DNA from: Parasponia andersonii
Lineage: Eukaryota > Streptophyta > Magnoliopsida > Rosales > Cannabaceae
NCBI GenBank assembly: GCA_002914805.1
Contig: JXTB01000106.1
Coordinates: 306,710 to 370,709 of the forward strand
Length of the DNA stretch: 64,000 nt
Direction: 5' to 3'
Below the pieces are notes generated by a model. That model had not been told where the DNA came from. It ran no database searches and saw only the letters and a program-made list of their open reading frames with translations. Shown here one piece after another: positions 1 to 10,666 of this stretch. The translations under genes were made by a program, and so were the position numbers. The first letter of the stretch is position 1; every line of letters starts with the position of its first letter.

Positions 1-650
1 AAACTCTCCGAACTCAGAACAATTTAATAAAATTAACCTTAAACTCAATTTTTTAATACAAAACTCCTAGAAGTCCTCAAATATTAGAGCAAAATCTCCT
101 GACTTCCCCTAATATTAGTTTTGTTAGGAAAAAAAAGAATATTTATGTTAGTTTTTCTTATTGTTAAGTCATTATTTTCTTATTTATGACTTTTACGTCC
201 TTAATATTATTTTTTATTTTCCCCAATTGTTTTTATTTTTATTTTTTAAAATAATAATTTCTCTTTATTTCTAATTTTATCATTGTTGATTGACAACTTA
301 TTCCAATAAAATTTTTTCTTGTTAGATTTTTTGGAATAAAATATTTTTAATATTAAAAAAGATTGACGTGAAATAATAATATTGAAGACTTAAAAGTCAT
401 AAATAAGAGAATAAGGACTTAACAATTAAAAAAAACTAATATAAACATTTTTTTATAACAAAACTAATATTAGAAGACTTCAAGGGATTTTGTTCTAATA
501 TTTGAGGCCTTTAAGAGATTTTGCCCTAAAAAATTGACTTCAAGGTTAATTTTATTAAATTGATCAGTGTTCAAGGATTTTGATTTAAAAAATTGAGTTC
601 AAGGCTAATTTAATGAATTATTCTAAGTTCAGAAAATTTTAGTAATAAAA
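1..650. repeat. Large inverted (fold-back) repeat, left arm cut by window edge
   Basis: Bases 1 to about 231 and about 361-650 are imperfect reverse complements of each other, separated by an AT-rich loop of about 130 bp. Matching landmarks include TTATTTATGACTTTTA in the left arm against TAAAAGTCATAAATAA in the right arm, and AATATTAGTTTTGTTA against TAACAAAACTAATATT. The right arm also holds two diverged copies of a motif of about 60 bp (AAAAATTGA-TTCAAGG-TAATTT), near 528-575 and 588-625. The pattern fits a fold-back or long-TIR non-autonomous DNA transposon. The left end lies outside the window, so the target duplication cannot be read and no superfamily is assigned. Confidence 0.75.
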
Positions 651-1621
651 ACCCAAATATATATATATATATATATATAGTGCATCAATATTGTTTTATA
701 AGTCGGTGATGTATGTCTTTTCATAATAAAAAGAAAAAAAAAATACTAAATAATGAGTAATTATTTTTATTATTTTTTTTAATTATTCAAATTATAATAG
801 TCATTAGATCATGATACAACGGTTAAAAAAAATACTTATTAAAAAAAAATATCTAATTCTCTATGATCAATTAATAAATCCGTAAATGCTAATTGTTCAA
901 TTCTATAGTTTTGTTCAATAAGGTTATGAAAGTATAACGACGCGATAGAAGGATGGTCGTCAATATAATTTATTAAGACAACAAATAAATCAGACAAAAA
1001 AAAATAAGATAGTAAATGTTGGGATTTTGAGAAAAATATTGATAAATTCTTTAGCAGCCAAAGAAGGAAAGTAAAGCTGCTAAATTTGACTCCGTACGTA
1101 CAAAATGGAAACATTGTCCAAGAAGTGAGAAGTAATGGACAGTGCGTATTCTCAGTATGTATATATATATATTGGGTGATATTAATACTGCTTGAGTTCA
1201 TTATCAGTTTTTTTTTCTCTTGAAAAAAAAAAACAAAAAATTCCGTATTTGTTGTCTGCCTCACCATGTCAAACGGCGCAATTTTCCAAACAGATTATTT
1301 TATCTTGTTAGGCAGAGATTGACCGATGTAATTATTTAAGATGTAGATGCCTAGCTACGCGTTAGGATACATATCAAATGTCATTTTAAGTTTTTTTTTG
1401 GGGGGGTTAAATGCAATAAAACATTCTAAATTATGCATTTTCTGTAATTCATACCCCAAATTTTAAGTTTTATAATTTATAAAACTATACCTTCAAGTTT
1501 CAACTACTTAAAAAATAATATGCTTGTGTTTAGAAAATGATGAATTTACCTCTCATTAAGCACTAAGATTGAATTTAGATTTGGTTATTCTTGTTTGTAT
1601 TAAAATTTTGCATTTCGTTCG
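651..1621. other. AT-rich intergenic DNA
   Basis: I see no supported gene here. An (AT)n microsatellite lies at about 658-678. A 142-codon open frame on the minus strand (839-1267) is phenylalanine- and leucine-rich with no recognisable domain and is probably chance. At the right edge, about 1617-1655, a hairpin of about 16 bp arms (TTCGTGTTGATACCAA against TTGGTACAACAACACGAA) straddles the proposed outer end of the next element. Confidence 0.5.
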
Positions 1622-1888
1622 TGTTGATACCAAAAATTGGTACAACAACACGAATAGTATTTTGTAATAAAATGACAAAAATCTAGTAAACATAATCGAT
1701 TTATAGTGATTCAGTTAAAGAATTAATTAACCTACGCCTACTGTAATCAATCTTATTAAGAATAAACACTATTTACAAAAAATCAAGATCTATCAAGAAT
1801 AAAGATCGGAATATGAAGGCCAAAGATCTCCTCTTTCAGTATTTTTTAGGGATCTCTTTATAGTTGAAAAAGTGTTATTTACTTTTAT
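1622..1888 (-). repeat. LTR-like sequence of element B, left copy
   Basis: This stretch is similar over its length to 48464-48700. Shared landmarks include TTGGTACAA/CTGGTACAA, AAGAATTAATTAACCTA, the run CAGTATTTTTTAGGGATCTC and GTGTTATTTACTTTT. It begins with TG at 1622, as expected of an LTR end. It abuts the left LTR of element A at 1889. The similarity and position make it the probable 3' LTR of the minus-strand element B, but an unrelated interspersed repeat with two copies in the window is possible. Confidence 0.5.
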
Positions 1889-2486
1889 TGTGTGGTCTAA
1901 AATCCTATGTCAGGTCGCATGAGTAAGATTAAGTGCGACATCTTCCGAAAGAGTTACGTGCGGCCTCCTCCGAATAAGTTAAGTGCGACCAGAATGAGAA
2001 GGAGACTAGTCTACGCTTCGTCAAACGAGTAATCTACAAAGAAAGAGAAACACAAGTTTTTCTTTAAAGATCGACCAGTTATCTTATTTAAGTGATTATC
2101 CAGTTATATTATTACTCAAATTGTATTGCCCGATTGTACAGTTACCCATTCTCATAATTGGAAATATTGAGCTATCCTCATCTATATAAAAAGAGTTCAA
2201 TGTTTCAGTAAAGGGATCTGGGACTTTTTCTGATCTTGGAAGGCTGAGGAATTTTTGAGAGAACTTTTTTAACTCTTTCTTCTTTTTTCCAGATAATACA
2301 TTGTAATTGAGTTCTTGTAATTCTCTAGAAAATAGTGAAAAACAGTGGACGTAAGCTCATCTTTTTTGGGGCTGAACCACTATAAAACTCTTGTCTCTTT
2401 ATTTGCTCTAGTTAATTATCCCTTTTCACACAAGCTACATCTTGCAATTTTTTCTAAATTTATTATTGACAAAACCTCCATCAACA
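1889..2486 (+). repeat. 5' LTR of element A
   Basis: Begins TGTGTGGTCT and ends in CA at 2486, and matches 12708-13354 at about 95%. It contains a TATA-like TCTATATAAA near 2180-2190 and a T-rich stretch with AACTCTTTCTTCTT downstream, a plausible start region for the genomic RNA. It is about 49 bp shorter than the other LTR because a CGACCTC-TTCC-AAAGAGTTRCATG module is present once here and twice in the partner. Immediately downstream lies ATTGGTACTAGATGG (2487-2501), the position of the tRNA primer site. Confidence 0.88.
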
Positions 2487-2547
2487 ATTGGTACTAGATG
2501 GAGGGCTATTCCGGCAAAATAGTTTGTCAAATTTCCCTTTTTTAATA

Positions 2548-4340
2548 ATGGTAAACACTAGAAATACCACCAGAGTCACCAGAACTAGTCAAAAACCAAC
2601 CCCAAAGCACTGTTGCTGCACAGGTAGACCCTGCTCAGGATCAGCCTACCATGACCGCATCAGAAAACCTTGCTCAGGGACAGGATCGCATGGAGGAGAC
2701 ACTGGTAAACCTTCAGCAAATCACTAACCAGATCAATGACTCCCTACGACGACTTAATGAAGGACAGATAGTGACCCCACCACAGCACGAACATCCCAGA
2801 GAACGTCATGTTCAACTACCTGAGAAAGGAATACAGATTCTAGAGACAAGAAAATGCGACCAGCCAAGAACCCAGCAAGAGCGTCATGAAGATCACATCT
2901 CCAAGGGAAAAGGCAAATTCGCAAACTTGCCTCTAGAATCTGGTACAGAGAGTTCAAGCACTAACCGTGATCGTGGACAACCTTATCACAAATCAACTGG
3001 TAATCAAAATCGCTTAAACAACGAACAAAAACGTCAATCAAGAAGCGTATTTGAAAGAATCAGCAGAGAGTTAACACAAAATCCTACAGACCTAAGACAA
3101 TACTTGGAGCGGCGACGTAGTCATGAACGATCCGTATCGCATCATAACGACCAAAGTCAATCTCGTCGCACTATTTCGTTGGATTCCTCTTACTGATCGC
3201 AGAAGACTCTACCTGACTAACCTACCATACATCGAGATATCGATCAAAGGCCGCCCTTGCCGCTAGCAAGAGATAATGCTCTCCCTCTGAATATCGATGT
3301 TCATAATTTAAGGATCGCATTAGACGCACTTGCTGGTTGGGATGATGAGCTCACTGATGGGTATCGTCAATCGCCATTCAATGAGGAAGTTCGAGCTGTT
3401 GCCCTACTTATTAGATTCAGACTTTCCACAGTAAACACTTTTGATGGGAAAACTGATCCACAGGACCATATGGATCACTTCAGCAACCTGATGGAACTCC
3501 ATCGTGTCAATGATCATACATGTTGCAGATGTTTTGTTGTAGCTCTCTCAGGAGCAGTAAAGAAGTGGTTTCGAGGACTCAAGTCCGGCTCAATCTCGTC
3601 TGGGCAACAACTTCAGATGGTGTCCTTGAGACAGTTCCAAGCTGCAAAGAATTTCACTGTTCCACTTGTTAGCTTGTCTGCAATTCGACAAGGTCCAGAG
3701 GAAACTCTATGATCTTATCTCAACCGATTGACCTCAGAGTTAGCAAAGGTCAACAACCCACCTGAAGGGGGAGTTTTAACTCTCATGATGGCTGGGGTGT
3801 GACCAGAAACTAAACTCTAGGAGAAATTACTTGAGCGAGAATGTAGAACTCTTGAAGACTTCTAGAGAAGAGTTGGTCGGCATCTGAGGGTAGAATCTTC
3901 GTGCGAGAATCTTCAAAAGACAAAGAAAGAAGGAAAGAAAGATGTTACCAAAGACGCGATCACGACCAACAATAACAGTAATAAGAAAAATAAAAGGAGT
4001 AATGAACAGTTGACGGAGAATCAGCCTAGAACTAAAAAGCTGGAGATTTTAAGAGCTCCCATGTAGTTCAACAATCATACCGAGTTAAACATGCCCATAG
4101 ATCATATCTATTTGGTCACAAACCAGCAGGAGTGATACTATCAACTAGAACCAATGAGAAGTTATGCTGGTATCACAATGACATTGGACATAACACCAAT
4201 AATTGCTATGCCTTGAAGGATGAAATTGAAAGATTGATTAAAGAAGGGCGACTGTGGCAATACACTAGGAAGAACAATGAAAGGCGAGAAGAAAATCAAC
4301 AGCGACCTCAAGAAATTCAACACGAAGTATGAACTATCTT
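2548..4340 (+). pseudogene. Gag region of element A
   Basis: The frame starts MVNTRNTT at 2548, a start typical of Tat gag. A basic, glutamine-rich linker follows. Around 3420-3600 is a Retrotrans_gag-type capsid segment with the run FDGKTDPQDHMDHF and a WFRGLKSGSI stretch. A zinc-knuckle-like motif CWYHNDIGHNTNNC lies at about 4160-4205, followed by a charged tail. The family role is formation of the virus-like particle in the cytoplasm and RNA packaging. The region is broken. Confidence 0.75.
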
Positions 4341-4527
4341 TGGAGGACCGCATGTTGGTGGAAATTAAAAAAGGGCTCAAGACAGGTATGCACGAGAAGC
4401 TCGACAACAGCCATTGACTAACGTCATGCACCTTGAGCAGCAACCACGAAGCTTCAACGAGTATCGGAAATGGACATTACCTTCATAGAACAGGGCGAGG
4501 GAGGTCCATTATCCGCATAATGATGCA

Positions 4528-4836
4528 TTGGTCATAAAAATTAATTGTGGAAGCACGCAGCTGTGGCGAGTATTGGTTGATAACGGGAGTGCTGTTGACA
4601 TCCTGTTCTATGATGCCTTTAAGAAGATAGGGTTGAATGAAAGCGACTTGAAGCCTACCGTCACTCCGCTCTATGGTTTCACTGGTGACAGCCTAGTGCC
4701 TATGGGCATGATTGAATTAATAGTCAATGTTGGAACCTATCCTAGGGTTTCAACGATAATGACCCAATTTTTGGTGGTAAATTGCCCCTTCGCATTCAAT
4801 GCTGTGCTAGGAAAACCGACACTGAGGGAACTTTGA
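4528..4836 (+). pseudogene. Aspartic protease domain of element A
   Basis: The frame contains LWRVLVDNGSAVDILFYDAF, the flap-proximal active-site segment of retropepsin-type proteases in Tat elements, and ends with AVLGKPTLREL, the usual C-terminal landmark (xxLGRPxLxxx) of this domain. In the family this enzyme cuts the Gag-Pol polyprotein inside the particle. It lies directly downstream of gag and upstream of the linker and reverse transcriptase, the standard gypsy order. Confidence 0.75.
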
Positions 4837-4984
4837 GCTGTCACTTCAATTTATCATCTCACTATGAAATTCCTGACCCAACACGGGGTAGGCGAGGTGT
4901 AAGGAAACCAATATGATGTGCCGACTTGTTATAACAACTCATTTAAACTCGCAACAAAGGATGCGACGCCTCGCACAATGATGG

Positions 4985-5125
4985 TCCAGCTACCAAAAGA
5001 AGCGTCAGTCAAAACATCGGGCAAAATGTGAGTCGAAGCATTAGTTGGAACATCAGTCGAAGTATCAGTTGAAGCGTCAGACAAAGCATCAGTCAAACCT
5101 TCAGTTAAAGCATCAATCGACACGA
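4985..5125 (+). repeat. Minisatellite in the protease-RT linker
   Basis: A degenerate 12-bp unit, GAAGCATCAGTC, is repeated about ten times with substitutions. In the plus-strand frame it encodes an Ala-Ser-Val-Glu/Lys-type repeat, between the protease and reverse transcriptase of element A. Such variable acidic or serine-rich spacers are common between the two domains in Tat elements. No function is claimed. Confidence 0.7.
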
Positions 5126-5265
5126 CCAGCGAAGACTTTGATCCTCGAGAAATAGACGAAGTGGTCAGAACTGGACCTATTGAAGATCTGGAGGATTTAT
5201 CATTTGACATGTCCTTCAAGACTTTAAAGATTAGAACGAAGATTCAATAACCTGTGTGAGCTTTA

Positions 5266-6660
5266 TTGGTCACTTTTCTGGAATCTAACTTGGACATTTT
5301 CGCATGGCAACATTGGGACATGGTAGGGATCGATTCGAATATCATATGTCACCGTCTTAACATAGACCTGACAAAGAAGCCTGTACGACAGAAAAAAAGA
5401 GCTATCAATCTAGAGCGCTACATCGCGTTGAAAGAAGAGGTGGAGAAGCTGCTCGAAATTGGATTTATAAAGGAATCTTTTTACCCAAGCTGGCTAGCTA
5501 ACCCGGTTTTGGTAAAGAAACCCAATAGGAAGTGGAGAACATGCATCTATTTCACCGATCTCAACAAAGCATGCCCGAAGGACAGCTTCCCCCTTCGGGG
5601 AATCGACCAGCTTGTAGATGCGACATTGGGGCATGAACTTTTAAGTTTCATAGACGCGTATTCTAGATACAATCAAATTCCCATATACGAGCTAGATGAG
5701 GAGCATACCTCGTTCATCACTGATCGAGGATTATACTGCTACAAGAAGATGCCCTTCGGACTCATCAACACAGGAGCAACCTACCAGCGTCTTGTCAATA
5801 TGATGTTTGCAAAACAAATTGGCAAGACAATGGAGGTATATGTCGACGACATGTTGGTGAAGTCAAAGAAAGCCAAAGATCACATCAAGCATCTTGATGA
5901 GATGTTCAAAATTCTTCAGAAATATCAAATGAAGCTGAATCCCCAGAAGTGCGCGTTCGGGGTAGGATCTGGAAAATTTCTGGATTTCATGGTTAATCAG
6001 CGAGGCATTGAAGCTAACCCTCAGAAGATACAAGTGTTGATTGATATGCAATCTCCTCGTAAATCCAGGGATGTAGAGAGCCTAACAGGAAGAGTGGCTG
6101 CACTAAGTCGGTTTGTATCCAGGTCAACTGATAAATGCCAACCATTCTTTAAAGTATTGAAAGGATCAAAGAGGTTCGAATGGATGAGAGAATGCGAGCA
6201 GGCATTCCAAGAGTTAAAAACACACTTGGGTTCTCCTCCACTCTTGTCGAAGCCGAACCCAGGAGAAGAATTATGCTTATATCTCACTATTTCCAAATAT
6301 GTGATGAGTGCTGCATTGATTCACGAGGAGAAAAATATACAGCGACTTGTCTATTATATAAGTAAAAGATTACTTGATACCGAAACTAGATACCCAGAGA
6401 TGGAAAAATTGACACTAGCACTTGTCATCGTATCAAGGAAGTTTCGACCTTACTTTTATGCTCACTCCATTAGAGTTTTAACGAATTTTTCGTTGAAACA
6501 GGTTCTATAGAAACTTGAGGCTTTAGGACGGCTACTTAAGTGGGCCATTGAATTGAGTCAATTTGACATCAATTTTCAACCTCGCACTGCCATAAAGGGT
6601 CAAGCCCTTGCAGATTTTATTGCAGAATTTACATATGATATTGATCTTCTCACAAGAGTA
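5266..6660 (+). pseudogene. Reverse transcriptase and RNase H domains of element A
   Basis: This is the best preserved part of the element, about 414 codons in one frame. Gypsy RT landmarks in order are [71 protein letters not shown] and the catalytic-site box [10 protein letters not shown] near 5840-5870. The connection and first RNase H follow: [15 protein letters not shown], then [17 protein letters not shown] and [13 protein letters not shown]. Family function is copying the genomic RNA into cDNA within the cytoplasmic particle. Confidence 0.88.
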
Positions 6661-6679
6661 CTCAAAAAACCCATTTAAG

Positions 6680-7040
6680 ATACATCAAGGTTGTGGAGAC
6701 TTTATGTTGATGGGTCATCAAACGAAAATGGAGCAGGTGTGGGCCTAGTTTTAATCAGTCCTGAAGGGCATAACATTCATTGTATGCTTCGCTTCAAATT
6801 CCCAGCGTCGAATAATGAGACTGAATATGAAGCAATGATAGCTGGCTAAAGCTTGCCCAAGAAATGAAGGTCGAGATGATTGAAGTGTACAGCAACTCCA
6901 GCTGGTCGTTTGTCAGGTTAAGGGTAATTACCAAGCAAGAAGGGAGAGAATGATGACCTATTTGTAGGAGGTACAATGATTGTTCTCGACATTCACTGCT
7001 TATAACATTTAACTTCTTCCTCGCATTGAAAATACTCGAG
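6680..7040 (+). pseudogene. Second, archaeal-type RNase H domain of element A
   Basis: The translated segment RLYVDGSSNENGAGVGLVL, followed by an NNETEYEAM motif, matches the extra RNase H (RVT_3 / aRNH type) that Tat-lineage elements carry downstream of the ordinary RNase H. Its presence is the main reason for the Tat assignment. About 150 bp of this domain recurs in the opposite orientation at 9213-9360. Confidence 0.75.
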
Positions 7041-7119
7041 CAGATGCACTTGCTAAGCTCGCTTCAACGAAAGATGCAGAGTTGTTGAAGGTTGTTCCTG
7101 TTGAACTTCTTGTATTGCC

Positions 7120-8390
7120 AAGCATCGAAGTTGAACCCCAAGTAACCATGCCAGTTGACGAAAAACCATCGTGGATGGATCCTATAATGAAATATTTACA
7201 AAATGGCGATCTTCTTGAAAGCAAAGATGATGCAAAGAGACTCCGCATGAAGGCAGCCCGCTATATCATCCATGATGAGAAGCTTTATCGAAGAAGTTTT
7301 AGCTCGCCATTATTATTATGTGTCAATGATGAAAAAGCATACTACATTATGAGGGAAATTCACGAAGGAATATGTGGAAATCATTCTAGTTGGCAAGCAC
7401 TTGCAAACAAGATTCTTCGACAAGGGTATTTTTGGCCGACTATGAAGAATGATACAATGGAATTTGCTAGGAGGTGTGATAAATGTTAACGGTTTGCAAC
7501 TATTCCTAGAATACCACATGTTCCTTTAACTACAATGACTAGTCCATGGCTATTTGCTGTTTGGGGGATTGATATTATTGGGATGCTTTCATTAATACGG
7601 GGTGGATTAAATTATGCACTGGTTGTAGTCGATTATTTTACAAAATGAACGGAAGCTGAAGCCTTGAGCACCATTTCCACAAAGAAGACGATAGATTTTG
7701 TGTACAAATCTATAATCTGCCATTATGGTATACCGCATACTATAATTTCTGATAATGGGAAACAATTCGACTGCGATGAGTTCCGTAACTTCTACAACAA
7801 CTTGGGCATCAAGAAGAGTTTCTCTGCTGTTGTTCATCCACAAGCCAATGGGCAGGTCGAAGCGATAAACAAAATACTTAAACAGAATATAAAGACGAAG
7901 CTGGAGGAGCATAAAGGAGCTTGGCCAGATGTGCTTCCAGAAGTTTTATGGGCTTATCGCACCACTCAACGAACCACTACTGGAGATAGTCCATTTTCTT
8001 TAGCTTATGGATATGAAGCAATGATCCCAGTTAAAATTGGTGCGAGCTCTCTACGGCGATCTATTTATAAGCAAGATCAGAATGATGTATTAATGAGAAT
8101 TGAGCTCGATTTTGTAGAAGAAAGGCGTGAACAATCTCAACTTCGAATCGCATCATATCAACAATGTACTGCTCGATATTTTAACTCCAAAGTCAAAAGT
8201 ATACATTTTGAAGTTGGTGATCTTGTCCTTCGAAGAGTTCTACCTAATAATAAAGAGTATGGTGCTGGTGTATGACCTTATATTATTAACGTCGTCATTT
8301 GACCTGGGACATATAAGCTAGCTCGCATCAGTGGACAAAAGATCGAACATGCTTGGAATGCAGAAAAACTTCGTCGTTATTATTAATGAA
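7120..8390 (+). pseudogene. Integrase domain of element A
   Basis: The HHCC zinc-binding N-terminus reads HEGICGNHSSWQALANKILR and ends MEFARRCDKC. The core contains VWGIDIIGML, ISDNGKQFDCDEFRNF and HPQANGQVEAINKILK, which are the gypsy integrase core landmarks. The C-terminal part includes WAYRTTQRTTTGDSPFSLAY and a terminal KIEHAWNAEKLRRYY stretch near 8340-8387, the usual end of Tat pol. The family function is joining cDNA to chromosomal DNA in the nucleus. Confidence 0.85.
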
Positions 8391-8806
8391 TCTTCATATA
8401 TATCTTCATGTATTTTTCAACGGCTTCCTGTATCTTCATTATTTCGTCATTCGATGTCATTCGTCAATAATATTTCTTCAGCTATTACTTCAACTTCATT
8501 TGATTCATCTCTTATAGTTCTATGGTGGTTTTCGGACACCATATTGCTCGGGGGGCAGTGGGATCAGAATATATTATCTCCTACTTACTTCCTAAGAGAC
8601 TATGCAAACGTCCATTTAGAGGAGTTGGAATCTTAGGATTTTCTCCTCGCTTCATGCCTTAGCATGTCGTATTACGCAATTTCCCTCCTCGAACAACAAA
8701 GAAACTAAGCAAAATGTTCATTGTTCGATGTAATATATTGCTATATTTATATTTTGCCATGGAACTTTTGAAAAATCATTGAGTTTACATCACTCGTACT
8801 TACTAT
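8391..8806 (+). other. Post-pol spacer of element A with a purine tract
   Basis: Non-coding sequence follows the end of pol. It contains GCTCGGGGGGCAGTGGGATC at about 8547-8566, which has the look of a gypsy polypurine tract, yet the 3' LTR begins only 4.1 kb further on at 12708. There a second candidate, AGTTGGGAGGCAATTG (12691-12706), sits in the proper place for plus-strand priming. The 8.55-kb tract could be an internal second priming site or the mark of an older end of the element before the antisense region was gained. Confidence 0.45.
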
Positions 8807-9765
8807 TTTCTTAAGCGATCTAACCTATCCTAACACTTAAAACTCGTTTTAAGTTAGTTGGATTCAAATCGCAAGAAGTGTACTGATTAGTTACCTAGTG
8901 ATTGATTACTTAGTTAAAATTACAATGTTGTGTTTTGATTATTTTGCAGGAATATATATCCGACAAGAAAAAAAAAAGCATTCATTAAAAAGCACGCACC
9001 CGTATATAAGCAAAGACAGAAAAAGGGGGACCAAGCCGCATTGTTTTGAATAAAAAAAATGAATACAAATGTGTTTTTTATGCAGAAGTGCTCACACCGC
9101 CATCTCCAGTTTTGGTGGTATCCTCCCTCTAACTCTGGACAAGCTCGACCACCTCCTCGCCAAGGATAGAGAAGTAAAGTCCGGATGCTCACAAAAGATG
9201 TTAAAAATAATGGTTTATAAGCAATGAATGTTGAGAACAATCGTTGTACCTCCTTGAAATAGGTCATCATTCTCTCCCTTCTTGCTAGGTAATCGCCCGT
9301 AACCTGACAAACGACCAGCTAGAAGTCACTATCCACTTCAATCATCTCGACCTTTATTTCTTAAGTGACCTAGCCCATCCTAACACTTAAAACTCATTTT
9401 AAGTTAGTTGGATTCAGATCGCAAAAAGTGTACCGATCAGTCACCTAGTGATTGACTACTTAGTTATATTACAATGTTGTTTTGATTATTTTGCAGGAAT
9501 ATGTCTAACAAGAAAAACAAAAACATTCATTAAAAAGCTCGCACCCGTATACAAGCAAAGAGAGAAAAAGGGGGACCAAGCCCGCATTGTTCTAAAAAAA
9601 AATATACATGGATACAAATACAAATGTATTTATGCAAAAGTGCTCACACCGCTATCTCCAGTTTTGGTGGTATCCTCCTTCCAACTCTGGACAAGCTCGA
9701 CCACGTCCTCACCAAGGATAGAAAATTCGAAGTCTGGATGCTCGCAGAAGATGTTAAAAATAATA
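8807..9765. repeat. Tandem-type duplication (8807-9212 and 9357-9765) with reversed pol fragment between
   Basis: Two direct copies of about 400 bp share TCCTAACACTTAAAACTCRTTTTAAGTTAGTTGG, TTTGATTATTTTGCAGGAATAT and CATCTCCAGTTTTGGTGGTATCC. They cover the 3' end of the antisense gene and its downstream flank. Between them, 9213-9360 is the reverse complement of part of element A's second RNase H (about 6855-7005). Shared stretches include GGTCGAGATGATTGAAGTG and AAGAAGGGAGAGAATGATGACC. Confidence 0.8.
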
Positions 9766-10635
9766 GTCGACGAGGCGATGTCACTGGCTTTATCTTCGAG
9801 CTCTTTGACTTCAGTAGCCTTAAACTCTTCAATAGCCTTGTGAACCACCTCTGTTGTCGCCTCCTTCATGCGATCCGGATGCTCGGAGATAGTTTTCTCG
9901 AGCTCTTTGACTTTCTCCTCGAGATTCTCTTTCTCGAGCTTCTCCTTGGCCAAGCCTTCGAGCAGCTACTGCCTCTCCAAGTCAAAGGATTTTTTCTCCT
10001 CCTCCTGAGCTTTCTCCGAGTTCTCGAATGTTTGGGTTATCTCTTCAAATTTTTTGGCCTTTTCCAAACATTCGAGGACTTGGTCATGCATCAGGACAGC
10101 AGTAGCTGCGGTCTGAAAATACAACCATTAATGCCAAGAAATAATATATTGAAGAGAGAATAAAAGGTGCTTACATTTGCCAGCATCCTCATCGCAGAAC
10201 CGAAGGCAACCTTGGCAGATCGTCGCTTCATCCTCTCCCAGCCCTCCTCAGAAGTGAAGCGATCAATGAAGGCTGCGCTTATACCAGCCTTCTCCGGTAA
10301 TTGATTGAGGAGCATGAAGAGCTCCTCGTCCTTATCTATGAGGTTCGGTTCTGAAGAAGTGGCAATCTCCTTGGATGGTTCAGGATGGCTAATTGTTTGA
10401 GGTTGTGGAGGAGGCAAGCTTGCTAGGATGTCCTTGAAGGTAACTTTTCATTTTTTGGAATTGTTGACCTTCTCTTTCCCTTTCGATGACGATGGAGGAG
10501 TGCTCTCGGGTGTCTTGGATTTTGCCATAGACCCGAGGGTGGAAGATGGTGCTCGCAAGCCACTACCAATAACCATCTCTGTACAGATATGTCAGCAAGC
10601 AAGGTGACATAATACAACGATGATTAAAATATGTG

Positions 10636-10666
<31 letters not shown>

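Noticed and set aside
839-1267. 142-codon minus-strand open frame
   Set aside because: Phe/Leu/Ile-rich composition follows from AT-rich DNA. No domain, no signal peptide of convincing shape, and no neighbouring exons.
9448-10163. Plus-strand open frames of 131 and 179 codons
   Set aside because: Shadows of the minus-strand coiled-coil region of the antisense gene. Leu/Phe-rich runs are what the complement of Glu/Lys-rich codons gives.
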